From DAOTYX01 sp034434635 (lineage in GTDB: Bacteria; Chloroflexota; Anaerolineae; B4-G1; DUEL01): a stretch of DNA of 19,828 nt. Positions 7,238 to 13,204 of the stretch are shown one piece after another. The notes below the pieces were generated by a model. The model was given only the letters and a program-made list of their open reading frames with translations. It ran no database searches and was not told the origin of the DNA. Location of the stretch: contig DAOTYX010000103.1 in assembly GCA_034434635.1 (NCBI GenBank), positions 1-19,828 on the forward strand, written 5' to 3'. The position numbers and the translations under genes were made by a program. Within the stretch, counting starts at the first letter, position 1, and the number at the start of each line of letters is the position of its first letter.

Positions 7238-7978
7238 TCAACGCTCGCCGGGCTGTTCCCTCAAGCGCGCCAGAAGTTCCCGTTCCTGCGGCGTGAGGGA
7301 AGCCCGTTCCAACAGGTCAGGCCGCCGTTCCCAGGTGCGTCGCAGCGCCTGCTCCTGACGCCAGCGGACGATGGCGGCGTGATCGCCGCTGCGCAGCACC
7401 TCGGGCACCGCCCACCCGCGGAAGACCGCCGGGCGCGTGTAGTGGGGGTACTCCAGCAACCCGCGGGCATGGGACTCCTCGAACACCGCCCCGGGGTCGC
7501 CCAAGGCCCCCGGCAACAGGCGGGTGACCGCGTCCACCACCACCAGCGCCGCCAGTTCGCCGCCGCTGAGCACGTAATCGCCGATGCTGATCTCGTCGCT
7601 GACCAGGTGCTCGCGCACCCGCTCATCCACCCCTTCGTATCGCCCGCAGATGAGGATCAGCCGGGAGTGGTGCGCCAGCTCACCGGCCACCACCTGGGTG
7701 AACAGCCGCCCCTGGGGGCTCAGCAAGATGACCGGTCCTTCCTCCGCCTGTGGCTTTATCGCCTCGACGGCCGCGAAGAGGGGCTCAGGCTTCATCACCA
7801 TGCCCCCGCCGCCCCCGAAAGGGGCATCGTCGGTGATGCGGTGACGGCCAGCGGCATAATCGCGTATGTTGTGAAGGTGAACAGAGATGAGGCCACGTTC
7901 CTGGGCCCGCTTGAGGATGCTCTCCTGCAACGGGCCGTGGAACATTTCCGGAAAGAGTGTCAGGATGTCAAATCGCAT
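7238..7978 (-). CDS. trmD: tRNA (guanine-N1-)-methyltransferase TrmD
   Basis: A 246-aa SPOUT methyltransferase that makes m1G37 in tRNAs, using S-adenosylmethionine bound in a trefoil knot. Characteristic segments are the start M-R-F-D-I-L-T-L-F-P-E-M-F, the T-D-D-A-P-F-G-G-G-G-G-M-V-M-K loop (49-63), L-S-P-Q-G-R-L-F (86-93), C-G-R-Y-E-G-V-D-E-R (111-120), and S-I-G-D-Y-V-L-S-G-G-E-L-A (131-143). The P-H-Y-T-R-P motif lies at 178-183. The start at 7978 fits this conserved N-terminus; a longer frame to 8059 would cross the promoter. The motif before G-L-L reads E-E-S-H where an Asp is usual. The usual rimM/rplS/rpsP neighbours are absent, which is uncommon for trmD. Confidence 0.96.
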   Translation of the reverse strand: MRFDILTLFPEMFHGPLQESILKRAQERGLISVHLHNIRDYAAGRHRITDDAPFGGGGGMVMKPEPLFAAVEAIKPQAEEGPVILLSPQGRLFTQVVAGELAHHSRLILICGRYEGVDERVREHLVSDEISIGDYVLSGGELAALVVVDAVTRLLPGALGDPGAVFEESHARGLLEYPHYTRPAVFRGWAVPEVLRSGDHAAIVRWRQEQALRRTWERRPDLLERASLTPQERELLARLREQPGER

Positions 7979-7994
7979 CGCTGCACGATGTGTT

Positions 7995-8023
7995 ATTCTA
8001 GCACGACATGACCTGAACGGCAA
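7995..8023 (-). promoter_or_regulatory. Sigma-70-type promoter of trmD with a very short leader
   Basis: On the minus strand TTGCCG (8023-8018) and TAGAAT (8000-7995) are separated by exactly 17 nt. The predicted transcription start is near 7988, giving a leader of about 10 nt before the trmD ATG at 7978. No Shine-Dalgarno sequence is visible in it. A tandem 15-bp repeat (8026-8055) abuts the -35 box. The promoter call is from consensus match only. Confidence 0.7.
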
Positions 8024-8025
8024 GT

Positions 8026-8055
8026 GCTCAATGGCCAATGGCTCAATGACCAATG
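8026..8055 (+). repeat. Tandem duplication of a 15-bp unit upstream of the trmD promoter
   Basis: Two adjacent copies of GCTCAATGRCCAATG lie at 8026-8040 and 8041-8055, differing only at the ninth base (G then A). A degenerate partial copy (ACAATGAG) follows. The pair sits between the dipeptidase stop codon and the trmD -35 box. It may be an operator or a slippage product; the sequence shows the repeat, not the role. Confidence 0.8.
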
Positions 8056-8089
8056 ACAATGAGTCGCAAAGTGGGCAGAACCAGGGCGT

Positions 8090-9151
8090 CTATAGCACGC
8101 GGCGCAGCAGGCGCAACCAGTTCCCGCCCATCACCGCAGCGATGTCCGCCTCCGCGTACCCCCGCTCCTCCAACGCAGCAGCGATGCGCCCCAGGTCGGC
8201 CACTGTCTCCAGACCAGCAGGGGTCGCCTCGGCGCCGAAGCCGCCGTCGAAGTCGGAGCCCAGGCCCACGTGGGCTGCGTCCCCCACCACCTGGCAGACG
8301 TGGTCTATCGCCGCTGCCACATCCTGGAGCGTTGCCGCCTCCTTGCCGTCGCTGGGGCTCCAACCAGGCTTGAGGAAGCGGTTGTAGGGAACGATGCCCA
8401 TCACCCCGTCCCGCTCGGCCAGGGCGCGGATCATGGGATCGGAGAGCTGGCGCGGGGTGGGCACGAAGGCACGGGGGTTGGCGTGAGTGACGGCAACCGG
8501 ACCATCGTACCGCTCCAGCGCCTCCCAGAAGGCCTCCTCAGCCATATGCGCCAGGTCGAGCAGCATGTTGAACTGCGCCAGGGCCGGCAGCAGCGTCCGC
8601 CCAGCATCGCTGAGGGGGCCGGGGGCATTGTTGCCGCCCGCGTAGCGAGAACCAGCCGCCCAGGTGAGGCCGACCCCCCGCACGCCGCGCGCGAACCACT
8701 CCTCTACCTCGCCGGGTTCACGGATGGGGTCGGCTCCCTCCATAGACACAACGATGCCAAGCCGCGGGAGGCCCTGCTCCCGCGCCGCCAGCACTGCCTC
8801 CAGGTCGGTCTGGCTCTGTAGCAGCGTGATCGCCTCCGCCCGTTCGGCCAGGCGATGGTAGGCATCCAGATGGGTCATCCCGATGCGGTGGGCCTCATCG
8901 GCGTCGGCGTAAGCCTGCCGCCGGCTCCACTCGTTATCGGCGCTGTGCCTGGGGGGGAGAAAGAGCGAACCGATAACGACCGTCACGCCGCCGTCCAGCC
9001 ACTCCGGCAGGCCGAGCATGCAGCGGCCGTTGCTGGTCACGACCGGGCTGTCCTCTTCGAGGCGGCGCGTTTCCCAGGCGCTGCGCAGCAGGTCCCGCCC
9101 CAGCGCCAGGATATCCCAGGCGATGTCTTCGTGGGCATCAACGATATGCAT
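8090..9151 (-). CDS. Membrane dipeptidase, peptidase family M19 (renal dipeptidase type)
   Basis: A 353-aa zinc hydrolase expected to cleave dipeptides. The metal-binding pattern is present: H-x-D at residues 7-9 (D-A-H-E-D-I), a Glu in S-M-E-G-A-D-P, His in L-D-L-A-H-M, His in V-A-V-T-H-A-N-P, and the G-S-D-F-D-G motif close to the C-terminus. The P-R-Q-L-S-D segment matches the usual P-R-N-L-T-D loop. No signal peptide is seen, so the enzyme is probably cytoplasmic despite the family name. I chose the ATG at 9151. A longer frame beginning at 9172 would include the -10 element of its own promoter. Together with the nearby opp genes it fits peptide import followed by cleavage. Confidence 0.93.
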   Translation of the reverse strand: MHIVDAHEDIAWDILALGRDLLRSAWETRRLEEDSPVVTSNGRCMLGLPEWLDGGVTVVIGSLFLPPRHSADNEWSRRQAYADADEAHRIGMTHLDAYHRLAERAEAITLLQSQTDLEAVLAAREQGLPRLGIVVSMEGADPIREPGEVEEWFARGVRGVGLTWAAGSRYAGGNNAPGPLSDAGRTLLPALAQFNMLLDLAHMAEEAFWEALERYDGPVAVTHANPRAFVPTPRQLSDPMIRALAERDGVMGIVPYNRFLKPGWSPSDGKEAATLQDVAAAIDHVCQVVGDAAHVGLGSDFDGGFGAEATPAGLETVADLGRIAAALEERGYAEADIAAVMGGNWLRLLRRVL

Positions 9152-9160
9152 CACGGTAAG

Positions 9161-9188
9161 AGTGTACCACAATCCCTACATTTGACAA
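9161..9188 (-). promoter_or_regulatory. Leftward sigma-70 promoter of the dipeptidase gene
   Basis: On the minus strand TTGTCA (9188-9183) and TACACT (9166-9161) are 16 nt apart. The start codon at 9151 lies only 9 nt beyond the -10 box, so the transcript would be leaderless or have 1-3 untranslated bases. No Shine-Dalgarno sequence precedes the ATG, which agrees. The -35 box overlaps that of the rightward promoter at 9182-9187. Confidence 0.72.
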
Positions 9189-9210
9189 CCGCGTCTATCC
9201 GGCGTATACT
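9182..9210 (+). promoter_or_regulatory. Near-consensus rightward sigma-70 promoter of the FHA gene
   Basis: TTGACA (9182-9187, exact consensus) and TATACT (9205-9210, five of six) are separated by 17 nt. The predicted start near 9217 gives a leader of about 40 nt carrying GGGAGG at 9245-9250, six bases before the ATG at 9257. It is one of the strongest promoter matches in the window and is arranged back-to-back with the dipeptidase promoter. Confidence 0.85.
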
Positions 9211-9256
9211 ACGGCCCGAACTTCTGTCTCTTCAGCCTTGCAGTGGGAGGTGCAGG

Positions 9257-9892
9257 ATGAGCGAAGGTTTTCGTTTGGTGATGACCCGCGGGCCGGAGCC
9301 AGGGCGGACCTTCACCCTGGAGACCGAGATGGTCATGATCGGGCGAGATCCGGCGTCGGAAGTCGTGATCAACCACCCGCAGGTCTCTCGTCAACACGCG
9401 CGCCTGACCCGGCAGGGGAGCGTGATGGTGCTGGAGGATCTGGGCAGCACGAACGGCACCTTCATCAATGGCATCCGGCTCACCGCGCCCCACGTGCTGA
9501 ACAACGAGGACGTCATCGGCCTGGGTGATGCGGTGGCGTTCACCTTCTACGGCCCGGCGGGCAGCCTGGAAGAGACCGTGCTCTCCCGTCCCGGCACCGT
9601 GGTCGCGCCACAGACCCCGCCACCCCCGCCGGCAAGACGGCCAGCCTATACCCCACCTCCCCCGCCAACCCCCACGCCCGTGTACGGCCCGCCGCCGGCC
9701 CCCGCACCTGTGTACGGGCCGCCGCCAGCCGTTGAGGAGCCCCCAAAGAAGAAGCGCACGGGGCTGTACATCGGCTGTGGCTGTCTGGTGCTGCTGGTCA
9801 TCGCCGCCTGCGTCGGCCTCTTCCTGCTCGACTACTTCGGCCTGCTCCCGCCCGTCTTCTACGAGCCGTTGCGCTGGCTGGGGATATTCTGA
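9257..9892 (+). CDS. Membrane-anchored FHA-domain protein
   Basis: A 211-aa protein. The N-terminal FHA domain (about residues 5-95) keeps the phosphothreonine-binding set: G29-R30, S44-R45-x-H47, and G-S-T-N-G-T at 63-68 followed by N71-G72. A Pro-rich linker (about 115-160) contains the unit P-V-Y-G-P-P-P-A twice. The run K-K-K-R then precedes one membrane span (G-C-G-C-L-V-L-L-V-I-A-A onward), which by the positive-inside rule puts the FHA domain in the cytoplasm. The ATG at 9257 has GGGAGG at ideal spacing and its own strong promoter. FHA domains read Ser/Thr-kinase signals; no kinase or phosphatase gene lies in this window. It may recruit phosphorylated envelope proteins to the membrane. 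Confidence 0.93.
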   Translation: MSEGFRLVMTRGPEPGRTFTLETEMVMIGRDPASEVVINHPQVSRQHARLTRQGSVMVLEDLGSTNGTFINGIRLTAPHVLNNEDVIGLGDAVAFTFYGPAGSLEETVLSRPGTVVAPQTPPPPPARRPAYTPPPPPTPTPVYGPPPAPAPVYGPPPAVEEPPKKKRTGLYIGCGCLVLLVIAACVGLFLLDYFGLLPPVFYEPLRWLGIF

Positions 9893-9910
9893 TCGGCCCG
9901 GCGGGACATA

Positions 9911-9953
9911 GCCCGGCCACTCCGGGCGTCGGCCTCCCCGAGGCATTCCTCGG
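9911..9953 (+). terminator. Two tandem GC-rich hairpins after the FHA gene
   Basis: Hairpin one pairs GCCCGG (9911-9916) with CCGGGC (9922-9927) across a 5-nt loop. Hairpin two pairs CCGAGG (9938-9943) with CCTCGG (9948-9953) across CATT. Neither is followed by a T-run, so they are weak terminators or 3'-end stabilisers at best. They start about 20 nt after the FHA stop codon. Confidence 0.4.
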
Positions 9954-9980
9954 AGAGCCGCATGAAATGAAAGTCAGGGC

Positions 9981-10028
9981 GGGTTGCCAGCCCGTTCAGC
10001 CGCGGTTGGGTGGGTTGGCAGCCCGTTC
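9981..10028 (+). repeat. 17-bp direct repeat pair before the L,D-transpeptidase gene
   Basis: GGGTTGCCAGCCCGTTC (9981-9997) recurs as GGGTTGGCAGCCCGTTC (10012-10028), with one mismatch and a 31-bp period. Each copy can fold on itself through CGGG/CCCG-type pairing. The pair ends 21 bp before the next start codon. The 9893-10049 gap otherwise holds only the hairpins at 9911-9953. Confidence 0.7.
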
Positions 10029-10049
10029 TATGTAGTGGACATACGCATA

Positions 10050-11231
10050 ATGAGACATTCGCAGAGATTCCATCCTGAGCGCCAGACGACGCTGTTAGCC
10101 GTAGTGCTGGCTACGGTCCTGCTGCTTGTTCTCTATTATCCCCTCTCGGCCCACCCCTTCCTGCCCAACCCCGCCACTCCCCCCGACACCAGGGCCCCCG
10201 AGGGCTTCATCTGCACACCGGGGCGCATGGGCCGCTGGCAGGGGGTATGCCGCGAGCGCGGCCCCGGCGCGACCGCCTACCGCGTGGCGCACATCCGTCT
10301 CCCCAATCCTCTGCCGGCCCTGCCGGTGGTGCAACTGACCCCCGAGCCGGATCAGGACCTGGTGCCGCACGTCTACGCCTACGTGCGCACGCTGCCCCTC
10401 TCCATCTACCGCCACCCGATGGAGGCGGCGTTGGGGCTGCCGCCGGCACGCATCCTTTACTCCGGCGACCAGTGGGTGAGCGTGGATGGCGAGGTGGAAT
10501 ACAACGGCGAGCGGTGGTACCAGATCAACGCCGACGAGTACGTCCGCGCTGACACCCTCATCCTGGCCAGCCCCTCCCGCTTCCAGGGGGTCTTCCTCAA
10601 CGAGCAGCCACAGGTTCCCTTCGCCTGGATCAACCGGTCGGTGCAGCCCAGCGTCACCCCCGGGGGGCCACCCGCTGCCAATGCGCCCACCTACTCCCGC
10701 TATCAGGTCGTCTCGATCTACGCTCAGGAGCAACTGGGGACAGAAGACCTGTGGTACCTGATCGGCCCCGACCAGTGGGTGCCGCAGTCAGCGGTCTCTA
10801 AGGTGACCGTGGACCCGCCGCCAGCGGGCGTGACCGGGCGCTGGATCGAGGTGGACCTGTTCGAGCAGACGCTGGCCGCCTATGAGGGGGAGCGCATGGT
10901 CTACGCCACGCTCATCTCCAGCGGCCGGCCTGGCCCCACCTGGACCGAGTCGGGGCTGTTCAGGATCTGGGGCAAGTTCGAGGAGACCAAGATGAGCAAC
11001 CCCGACGCGGCAGACGGCGATGCCGGGTGGTACTACCTGGAGGATGTGCCGTGGACGATGTACTTCAACGGCGCGACGGCCCTGCACGCCGCCTACTGGC
11101 ACGACAGTTTTGGCTTCACCCGCAGCCACGGCTGCGTCAACCTGGCCCCCCGCGACGCCGCCTGGCTCTACAACTGGGCCAGCGTCGGCACGCCGGTCTG
11201 GGTGCACAATACCCCTCCCTTCGAGCCGTGA
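10050..11231 (+). CDS. L,D-transpeptidase (YkuD family) with SH3-like repeats
   Basis: A 393-aa envelope enzyme expected to form 3-3 peptidoglycan cross-links or attach proteins to the wall. An N-terminal hydrophobic segment (about residues 13-32) anchors or exports it. Two SH3-like stretches follow, near 110-185 and 220-260. The YkuD domain starts at R-W-I-E-V-D-L-F-E-Q-T-L. The catalytic motif is S-H-G-C-V-N-L with Cys362, preceded by an upstream His in A-L-H-A-A-Y-W-H-D. I chose the ATG at 10050 because the membrane segment follows it naturally. A longer frame from 9984 would translate the direct repeats. No clear Shine-Dalgarno sequence is present. The gene ends 1 nt before the CapA-like gene. 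Confidence 0.93.
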   Translation: MRHSQRFHPERQTTLLAVVLATVLLLVLYYPLSAHPFLPNPATPPDTRAPEGFICTPGRMGRWQGVCRERGPGATAYRVAHIRLPNPLPALPVVQLTPEPDQDLVPHVYAYVRTLPLSIYRHPMEAALGLPPARILYSGDQWVSVDGEVEYNGERWYQINADEYVRADTLILASPSRFQGVFLNEQPQVPFAWINRSVQPSVTPGGPPAANAPTYSRYQVVSIYAQEQLGTEDLWYLIGPDQWVPQSAVSKVTVDPPPAGVTGRWIEVDLFEQTLAAYEGERMVYATLISSGRPGPTWTESGLFRIWGKFEETKMSNPDAADGDAGWYYLEDVPWTMYFNGATALHAAYWHDSFGFTRSHGCVNLAPRDAAWLYNWASVGTPVWVHNTPPFEP

Positions 11232-11232
11232 T

Positions 11233-12948
11233 ATGAACCTTCAGCCTCCTTCTCGCCTCTCGCCCCGTTCCCTGCTGGTCCTTTTGACGCTCCTCAGCAT
11301 CGGCCTGGCGCTGCTGGCCCTGGCTGCCTGCGGGAGCAACGCCTCCCTGCGTGACGTGACCCCCACCCCCACGCGCACCCCCCGTCCCACCGCCACCTTC
11401 ACCCCGCCTCCCACCCCCACTCCCGCCTGGCCGGTCACGGTGGGTTGCGAGCCGGACGTTCCTTATGCCGCCTGTGCCCGCCTCCAGGAACGGGTGGCGC
11501 AGGACCTCGTCCACTTCGTCTGGCGCGGCGAGGGTGGCGCCGATGTGCGCCTGAGCAGCACGAACGCCGCTGGCGCGACGCCGGTGGGCGAGTGGACCTA
11601 TGCCCTGGCGGCGCCGTTCTTCACTCTGGAAGAAGGGGCTGCCGCACAGGACCTGCAAGCGGCCTGGAGCGGTACGCCCACGGGAACAGTGGGTATGCGT
11701 CCGCTGCTGGTCACCAGCGACACGCTCCACGTCCTCACCCGCCTGTGGGGGACGCCGGCGGCGACGACGGTGCGGATGGTACAGGAGGCCGCCCTGCTCA
11801 CCGAGACAGAGCAGGCTGGCGGGTGGGCGATCCTGCCGTTCGACCGGCTGGAGCCGCGCTGGCGGGCGCTGCGCGTGGACGGCGTCTCGCTGCTGGAGCG
11901 GGGCGTGGTCACCTATCCCCTGCAGGTGCCGCTCTACCTGGTCTCCGAGCGCCGCCCGGACGCTCTGCCGCTGCTCAGCACCGACCTGGTCCCGCTATCC
12001 AATCGGGACGAGGGGCAGATGACGGTCGTGGCGATGACCGGCGTCACAGCGATGACCCGCGCCTTCGCCGCGTGGATGGACGCCCAGGGCACCACCTATG
12101 CCGCGCAGGACATCCGCGACTGGCTGGCGGGCGCTGACTTCACGCACATCAGCAACGAGGTCTCCTTCATGCCCGACTGCGTGGCCCAGCCCAGTGGCAC
12201 GATGTCCTTCTGCTCCAACGACCGCTACATCGAACTGCTGGAGTACGTCGGCGCGGACATCATCGAACTGACCGGCAACCACCTGGTCGACAAGGGGATC
12301 GAGCCGCTGCGTCACACCTTCGACCTGTACCGCGCACACGGCTGGCGCTGGTACGGCGGCGGGGAGAACCTGGCCGACGCCACCCGTCCGCTCACCCTCA
12401 CCCATGGCCCCAACCGCATCGCCTTCTTCGGCTGCAACACGATAGACAACCCCTACGACTGGGCCACCGACGACCTGCCAGGGGTCAATACCTGCCGCTC
12501 TGCCGACAGTTCGCAACTGGACCCGGCCCGCATCGAGCAGATGGCCGCGCAGGTGCGCCAGTTGCGCGAGCAGGGGTACCAGGTTATCATCACCCTGCAA
12601 TACTACGAGACGGAGTCCTACACCCCCTATCCGCAGCAGATCGCTGACTTCCATACCTTCGCCGACATGGGCGCGGCCTACGTGCAGGGCAGCCAGGCCC
12701 ACCAGCCACAGACCATGGAGTTCTACGGCGACACGTTCATCCATTACGGGATGGGCAATCTGTTCTTCGACCAGAACTGGACAGAGGTCTTGCCCTGCTT
12801 CATCAACCGGCTGGTCTTCTACGACGGGCGGCTGCTGAACGTGGACATGCGGGTGACGACGATGGAAGCGTATGGGCGTCGGCGCCCGATGACGGAAGAG
12901 GAGCGCACGGCTTTCCTGCAGATGATGTTCGACCTTCGACCACGGTGA
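11233..12948 (+). CDS. CapA-like lipoprotein (PGA_cap family, divergent)
   Basis: A 571-aa predicted lipoprotein. The signal peptide ends in A-L-A-A-C with Cys33, followed by a Thr/Pro linker of T-P-T-P type. Residues about 70-255 form a region I cannot assign, in places resembling a periplasmic binding fold. The C-terminal part (about 262-560) has the metallophosphatase-like CapA/PGA_cap layout: V-A-M-T-G-V-T-A-M, S-N-E-V-S-F (307-312), T-G-N-H-L-V-D-K-G (347-355), Q-Y-Y-E-T-E (456-461), Q-G-S-Q-A-H (485-490) and G-M-G-N-L-F-F-D. CapA proteins act in polyglutamate or polysaccharide capsule assembly. Several expected metal ligands differ (see findings). The ATG at 11233 lies 1 nt after the previous stop and lacks its own strong ribosome-binding site, so coupling is likely. 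Confidence 0.88.
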   Translation: MNLQPPSRLSPRSLLVLLTLLSIGLALLALAACGSNASLRDVTPTPTRTPRPTATFTPPPTPTPAWPVTVGCEPDVPYAACARLQERVAQDLVHFVWRGEGGADVRLSSTNAAGATPVGEWTYALAAPFFTLEEGAAAQDLQAAWSGTPTGTVGMRPLLVTSDTLHVLTRLWGTPAATTVRMVQEAALLTETEQAGGWAILPFDRLEPRWRALRVDGVSLLERGVVTYPLQVPLYLVSERRPDALPLLSTDLVPLSNRDEGQMTVVAMTGVTAMTRAFAAWMDAQGTTYAAQDIRDWLAGADFTHISNEVSFMPDCVAQPSGTMSFCSNDRYIELLEYVGADIIELTGNHLVDKGIEPLRHTFDLYRAHGWRWYGGGENLADATRPLTLTHGPNRIAFFGCNTIDNPYDWATDDLPGVNTCRSADSSQLDPARIEQMAAQVRQLREQGYQVIITLQYYETESYTPYPQQIADFHTFADMGAAYVQGSQAHQPQTMEFYGDTFIHYGMGNLFFDQNWTEVLPCFINRLVFYDGRLLNVDMRVTTMEAYGRRRPMTEEERTAFLQMMFDLRPR

Positions 12949-13019
12949 GGGTTGGGCGGGTATCTGAGGATTTACCGCACAGTCACCCGAGAGTCCCTTC
13001 GTGCGCCGATTGGAAACCG

Positions 13020-13170
13020 GCCTTTCTGGGCGCCTGCGGTGCCAGGCGTCGGCATCGCCCTCACCCCTTTCCTCTCCCGCCGGCGGGAGAGGGGAGGGGG
13101 TGGGGCGAAGCCGCCGGGGGTGAGGTGAGGGTCGGCGCAGGCCGACCGCAGGTTGAAGGCCCAGAGCAGG
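13020..13170. repeat. Foldback, REP/MITE-like intergenic element
   Basis: The 12949-13204 gap contains nested inverted repeats. The core is a perfect 22-bp palindrome: arms CCTCTCCCGCC (13071-13081) and GGCGGGAGAGG (13082-13092), extended to 18-bp arms (13064-13099) with two G-U pairs. Around it, CTCACCCC (13060-13067) pairs with GGGGTGAG (13117-13124), CCTGCGGT (13033-13040) with ACCGCAGG (13145-13152), and TCTGGGC (13025-13031) with GCCCAGA (13159-13165). A separate hairpin lies at 13130-13147. I know the core motif as a widespread bacterial intergenic repeat. No transposase is present. Its coding-like readings are artefacts of the palindrome. A poor promoter match (TTGAAG 13153, TTCATT 13175) is the only candidate for the next operon. 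Confidence 0.75.
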
Positions 13171-13204
13171 CGACTTCATTCGGCGTGGGTAGGCAGAAGA
13201 GGGA

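Noticed and set aside
7211..7241. TTGAAC and TATAAC on the minus strand as a sigma-factor promoter
   Set aside because: The spacer is 19 nt and the ATG lies 2 nt past the -10 box, so it would only work with the internal TTG start. TTGAACC/GGTTCAA also forms a short hairpin over the trmD stop, too weak to call a terminator.
7979..8059. N-terminal extension of trmD to 8059
   Set aside because: It would translate the trmD promoter and part of the tandem repeat; the conserved TrmD N-terminus begins at 7978.
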